DNA from: Bacteroidetes bacterium HGW-Bacteroidetes-1
Lineage (GTDB): Bacteria; Bacteroidota; Bacteroidia; Bacteroidales; F082
Direction of reading: 5' to 3'
Assembly (NCBI GenBank): GCA_002842755.1
Contig: PHDU01000034.1
Location: 1-34,716, forward strand
DNA: 34,716 nucleotides
The translations under genes were made by a program, and so were the position numbers. Shown one piece after another: positions 32,496-34,716 of the stretch. Within the stretch, counting starts at the first letter, position 1. Every line of letters starts with the position of its first letter. A model generated the notes under the pieces. That model saw only the letters and a list, made by a program, of their open reading frames with translations, was not told where the DNA came from and ran no database searches.

Positions 32496-33881
32496 ATGAC
32501 AGATAATAACAGCAACTTCCTCAAAATGAGTGAAAAAGTTGCATTTGATAAGGATCATAGGAGAAAGATTAATTTCAATATAAGCCGTTATGATCAAGCG
32601 GTTGACAAAGGGAAAAAAAGATTTGTTAATCTTGAGCTTTCCCGTCAAAGAGCGTATAGTGTCAAGCATAAAGTTTTGTCACACTTAGATAAATATCTCG
32701 TTGAATTTGAAACAAATTTTCAGCGCAATGGTGGAAAAGTAATATGGGCGGTTAATGGGCAAGATGCGGTAAAAGAAATTTTAAAACTTTTAGAAAAAGA
32801 AAAAATTGAAAAAGTAGTCAAATCTAAATCCATGACTACTGAAGAAATTGATTTGAACGAAGCCCTTGAAAAGAAAAAAATTAAGGTTTTCGAAACAGAC
32901 CTTGGTGAGTTTATCGTTCAGACTGCAGGTGAAAAACCTTATCATATAGTAACGCCAGCAATGCACAAATCGAAAGAAGATGTTGCAGCACTTTACCATG
33001 ATAAATTTGGGCTTCCAGATGGAAGTACTCCTGAAGAAATAACGTTGTTTACCCGAAAACTGCTTCGCGAAGAGTATCGTCAGTCAGGAGCAGGCATAAC
33101 AGGTGCTAACTTTCTAATTGCTGATACAGGATCGGTAGCTGTAACCGAAAATGAAGGCAATGCATTACTTTCGATGGCTTTTCCAAAATTACATATTGTG
33201 ATAGCTGGAATTGAAAAAATACTACCCTCGGTTGATGATCTTGATTTATTCTGGCCTCTGCTTGCAACACATGGAACCGGACAAACAATGACAGTTTATA
33301 ATTCACTTCTGAGTGGACCATCATCTGATGAAAGCGGACCTTCGCAAATGGTTGTTGTTTTGCTTGACAACGGAAGAACAAATTTGTTGGCAAAAACACG
33401 ACAACGTTCTGCTTTAGGATGTATTCGCTGCGGTGCTTGCCTCAATGTGTGTCCTGTATATAAAAACATTGGTGGCTACACCTATGATACAACATACAGC
33501 GGTCCTATCGGTGCTGTAATTACACCGCATTTGAAAAATATGGAGGATTATCAGCATTTGAGTTTTGCTTCGACTATTTGTGGTGCATGTACCGAAGTGT
33601 GTCCGGTAAAAATTCCTTTACATGAAATGTTGCTGATCAACAGAAACGAAGCAGTAACTGAGAAACTCGTAAGTTCCTCTGACCGTTCCATTATTAAAAA
33701 ATCAACTTTTGTGCTTAATAGTCGTAAGCTTTTGGATATGACAAGCGGTGGAACAAAAAATATAGTTCTTAAGTATTTTGTTGGTAAAGCCTGGGGGTCA
33801 AGAAGAAAATTGCCCATGTTGGCTGATAAATCGTTTAGTCAGCTATGGTCTGAACTAGAGGAGCAAAAAAAGAAAGAGTAA
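32496..33881 (+). CDS. lutB: LutB-type iron-sulfur protein of L-lactate oxidation
   Basis: LutB is the iron-sulfur/LUD-domain subunit of the LutABC L-lactate oxidation complex. The 461 residues include an N-terminal LUD domain (about 60-290: GGKVIWAVNGQDAVKEI, VVKSKSMTTEEIDLNEAL, SGAGITGANFLIADTGSVAVTENEGN) and two ferredoxin-type 4Fe-4S motifs (CIRCGACLNVCPVY near 309-322 and CGACTEVCPVKIP near 359-371). A conserved TYSGPIGAVITP lies between them. lutA and lutC are not seen next to it, which is unusual, so they must be elsewhere or the protein serves another redox role. Confidence 0.9.
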   Translation: MTDNNSNFLKMSEKVAFDKDHRRKINFNISRYDQAVDKGKKRFVNLELSRQRAYSVKHKVLSHLDKYLVEFETNFQRNGGKVIWAVNGQDAVKEILKLLEKEKIEKVVKSKSMTTEEIDLNEALEKKKIKVFETDLGEFIVQTAGEKPYHIVTPAMHKSKEDVAALYHDKFGLPDGSTPEEITLFTRKLLREEYRQSGAGITGANFLIADTGSVAVTENEGNALLSMAFPKLHIVIAGIEKILPSVDDLDLFWPLLATHGTGQTMTVYNSLLSGPSSDESGPSQMVVVLLDNGRTNLLAKTRQRSALGCIRCGACLNVCPVYKNIGGYTYDTTYSGPIGAVITPHLKNMEDYQHLSFASTICGACTEVCPVKIPLHEMLLINRNEAVTEKLVSSSDRSIIKKSTFVLNSRKLLDMTSGGTKNIVLKYFVGKAWGSRRKLPMLADKSFSQLWSELEEQKKKE

Positions 33882-33894
33882 AAATAATTACGAA

Positions 33895-34449
33895 CTATTT
33901 TAAAACCCTCTCTGGGTTTTGAGACAGGAAAGCTTTCCAACCTGTAACAGATGACTGTGTTGCTGGAAGCTTGCTTTGAAAAAAATGACATACAGCTGCA
34001 GCTAACCCATCCGTTGCGTCAAGATAATCTGGTTTGGTTTCAAAATTCAGCAAAGTGTTTAGCATGGCAGCAACCTGTTCTTTGGATGCACTTCCGTTGC
34101 CTGTGACAGATTGTTTAATTTTTTTTGGAGAATATTCAAAGATTGGAATTTCACAGTTCAGTGCTGCTGCCATAGCTACACCTTGTGCTCTACCCAGTTT
34201 GAGCATCGATTGCACATTCTTTCCATAAAAAGGTGCCTCAATAGCCAATTCATCCGGATTGTATTCTTTAATTAGTTCACTTGTTCGCTCAAAAATTTTT
34301 CTTAGTTTTAATGCCTGATTGGCATATTTATTCAGCTTGAGCACACCCATCACAAGCATATGCATTTGGTTGCCCTTTTGGATAATTACTCCATAGCCCA
34401 TGATTGTTGTACCCGGGTCAATTCCTAAAATGATGCGTTCTGTTTTCAA
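33895..34449 (-). CDS. ruvC: Holliday junction resolvase RuvC
   Basis: RuvC cuts Holliday junctions during recombination, together with RuvAB. The 184 residues carry all four catalytic acidic positions in the family spacing: Asp11 in GIDPGTTIMGYG, Glu71 in AIEAPFYGKNVQSMLKLGRAQG, and Asp144 and Asp147 in DYLDATDGLAAA. KKIKQSVTGNGSASKEQV lies between. Length is slightly above the E. coli protein. It converges on lutB with only 13 bases between stops. Confidence 0.96.
   Translation of the reverse strand: MKTERIILGIDPGTTIMGYGVIIQKGNQMHMLVMGVLKLNKYANQALKLRKIFERTSELIKEYNPDELAIEAPFYGKNVQSMLKLGRAQGVAMAAALNCEIPIFEYSPKKIKQSVTGNGSASKEQVAAMLNTLLNFETKPDYLDATDGLAAAVCHFFQSKLPATQSSVTGWKAFLSQNPERVLK
33902..33920. 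terminator. Hairpin at the ruvC/lutB convergence
   Basis: AAAACCC (33902-33908) pairs perfectly with GGGTTTT (33914-33920) around a 5-base loop. It overlaps the last codons of ruvC and is positioned to end lutB transcription; its U-tract is short in both directions. Confidence 0.5.
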
Positions 34450-34469
34450 ATATTTCCGTACTTAGCTAT

Positions 34470-34625
34470 ATGAAAACAAAAGTAAGCAAAACAACCAATA
34501 TTCTTCTTCGCGTCTTAATCATGCTGTTTACTTTCGGTTTTGTATATAAATATTTACTTGATCGTAACGATTGGCAGCAATGGAACAGTCTTTTAGAAAT
34601 GGTTATGAATCAACAGGATAATTAG
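34470..34625 (+). CDS. 51-residue single-pass membrane protein
   Basis: An ATG at 34470 opens 51 codons: MKTKVSKTTN, a hydrophobic helix (about 11-30, ILLRVLIMLFTFGFVYKYLL), then a polar tail DRNDWQQWNSLLEMVMNQQDN and a TAG. A basic N-terminus, one helix and a Trp-containing amphipathic tail look like a genuine small inner-membrane protein. It is divergent from ruvC with 20 bases between starts, so its promoter must overlap ruvC's start. No family is recognised. Confidence 0.5.
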   Translation: MKTKVSKTTNILLRVLIMLFTFGFVYKYLLDRNDWQQWNSLLEMVMNQQDN

Positions 34626-34716
34626 TGTCTGCAAGAAAACACACAACACATTGACTATTAACAAAGTAGTGTTGATAAATTGTTTGAATCTTTTCAATTT
34701 TTCATTGTGTAATTCA

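Overview
This window looks like a chromosomal segment of a Bacteroidota bacterium, probably in the wider Bacteroidales/Marinilabiliales group. The evidence is a SusC/SusD pair with its FecR anti-sigma and ECF sigma factors, lamin-tail/FlgD-like and PKD secreted proteins, AT-rich spacers, TAnnTTTG-type -7 promoter boxes and weak Shine-Dalgarno signals. No phylogenetic marker search was possible, so the order-level placement is inference.

Layout. Positions 1-1.2 kb are an accessory junction: the tail of a probable ISAzo13-type transposase, directly followed by a 5'-truncated RHS gene whose variable AT-rich tip overlaps a small membrane protein (a candidate immunity partner). Then come a short SSB (1.2-1.6 kb), a lipoprotein, and a minus-strand group: a membrane-embedded THEP1-type NTPase fused to ECF-transporter-like membrane segments, mobA, and a large secreted lamin-tail-domain protein (2.2-7.2 kb). 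Divergent to these are asd and ribF (7.3-9.2 kb), then a secreted C69 dipeptidase (9.3-11.1 kb).

From 20.4 down to 11.3 kb on the minus strand runs one apparent operon: ECF sigma, FecR anti-sigma, SusC with an STN signalling domain, SusD, a secreted C45-like Ntn-hydrolase and a PKD lipoprotein. It faces the C69 peptidase across a bidirectional terminator. I read this as a surface-signalling-controlled uptake locus for a peptide or amide substrate rather than a glycan, because no glycoside hydrolase is present.

The threonine operon thrA-thrB-thrC (20.86-25.65 kb) follows. Its leader carries a 29-aa peptide with ten threonines, seven of them consecutive, then a perfect antiterminator/terminator pair: a classical attenuator. 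Together with asd in the same window, this covers most of the aspartate-to-threonine route.

From 25.7 to 31.5 kb the minus strand holds a PAS histidine kinase with a cysteine cluster, a PepSY-type membrane protein with a 58-aa membrane partner, an OB-fold-like lipoprotein, and a nadA-lipoprotein-MORN/YwqK-repeat operon. A 540-base AT-rich spacer (31.5-32.0 kb) contains four exact copies of the DnaA-box-like 9-mer TTATCAACA; a fifth copy lies near the right edge. It separates nadA (leftward) from rpiB and lutB (rightward). ruvC and a 51-aa membrane protein close the window. The strongest candidates for a second look are the thr attenuator, the S/T/NTPase fusion beside mobA, the DnaA-box cluster, the RHS tip with its overlapping partner, and the SusCD/Ntn-hydrolase locus.
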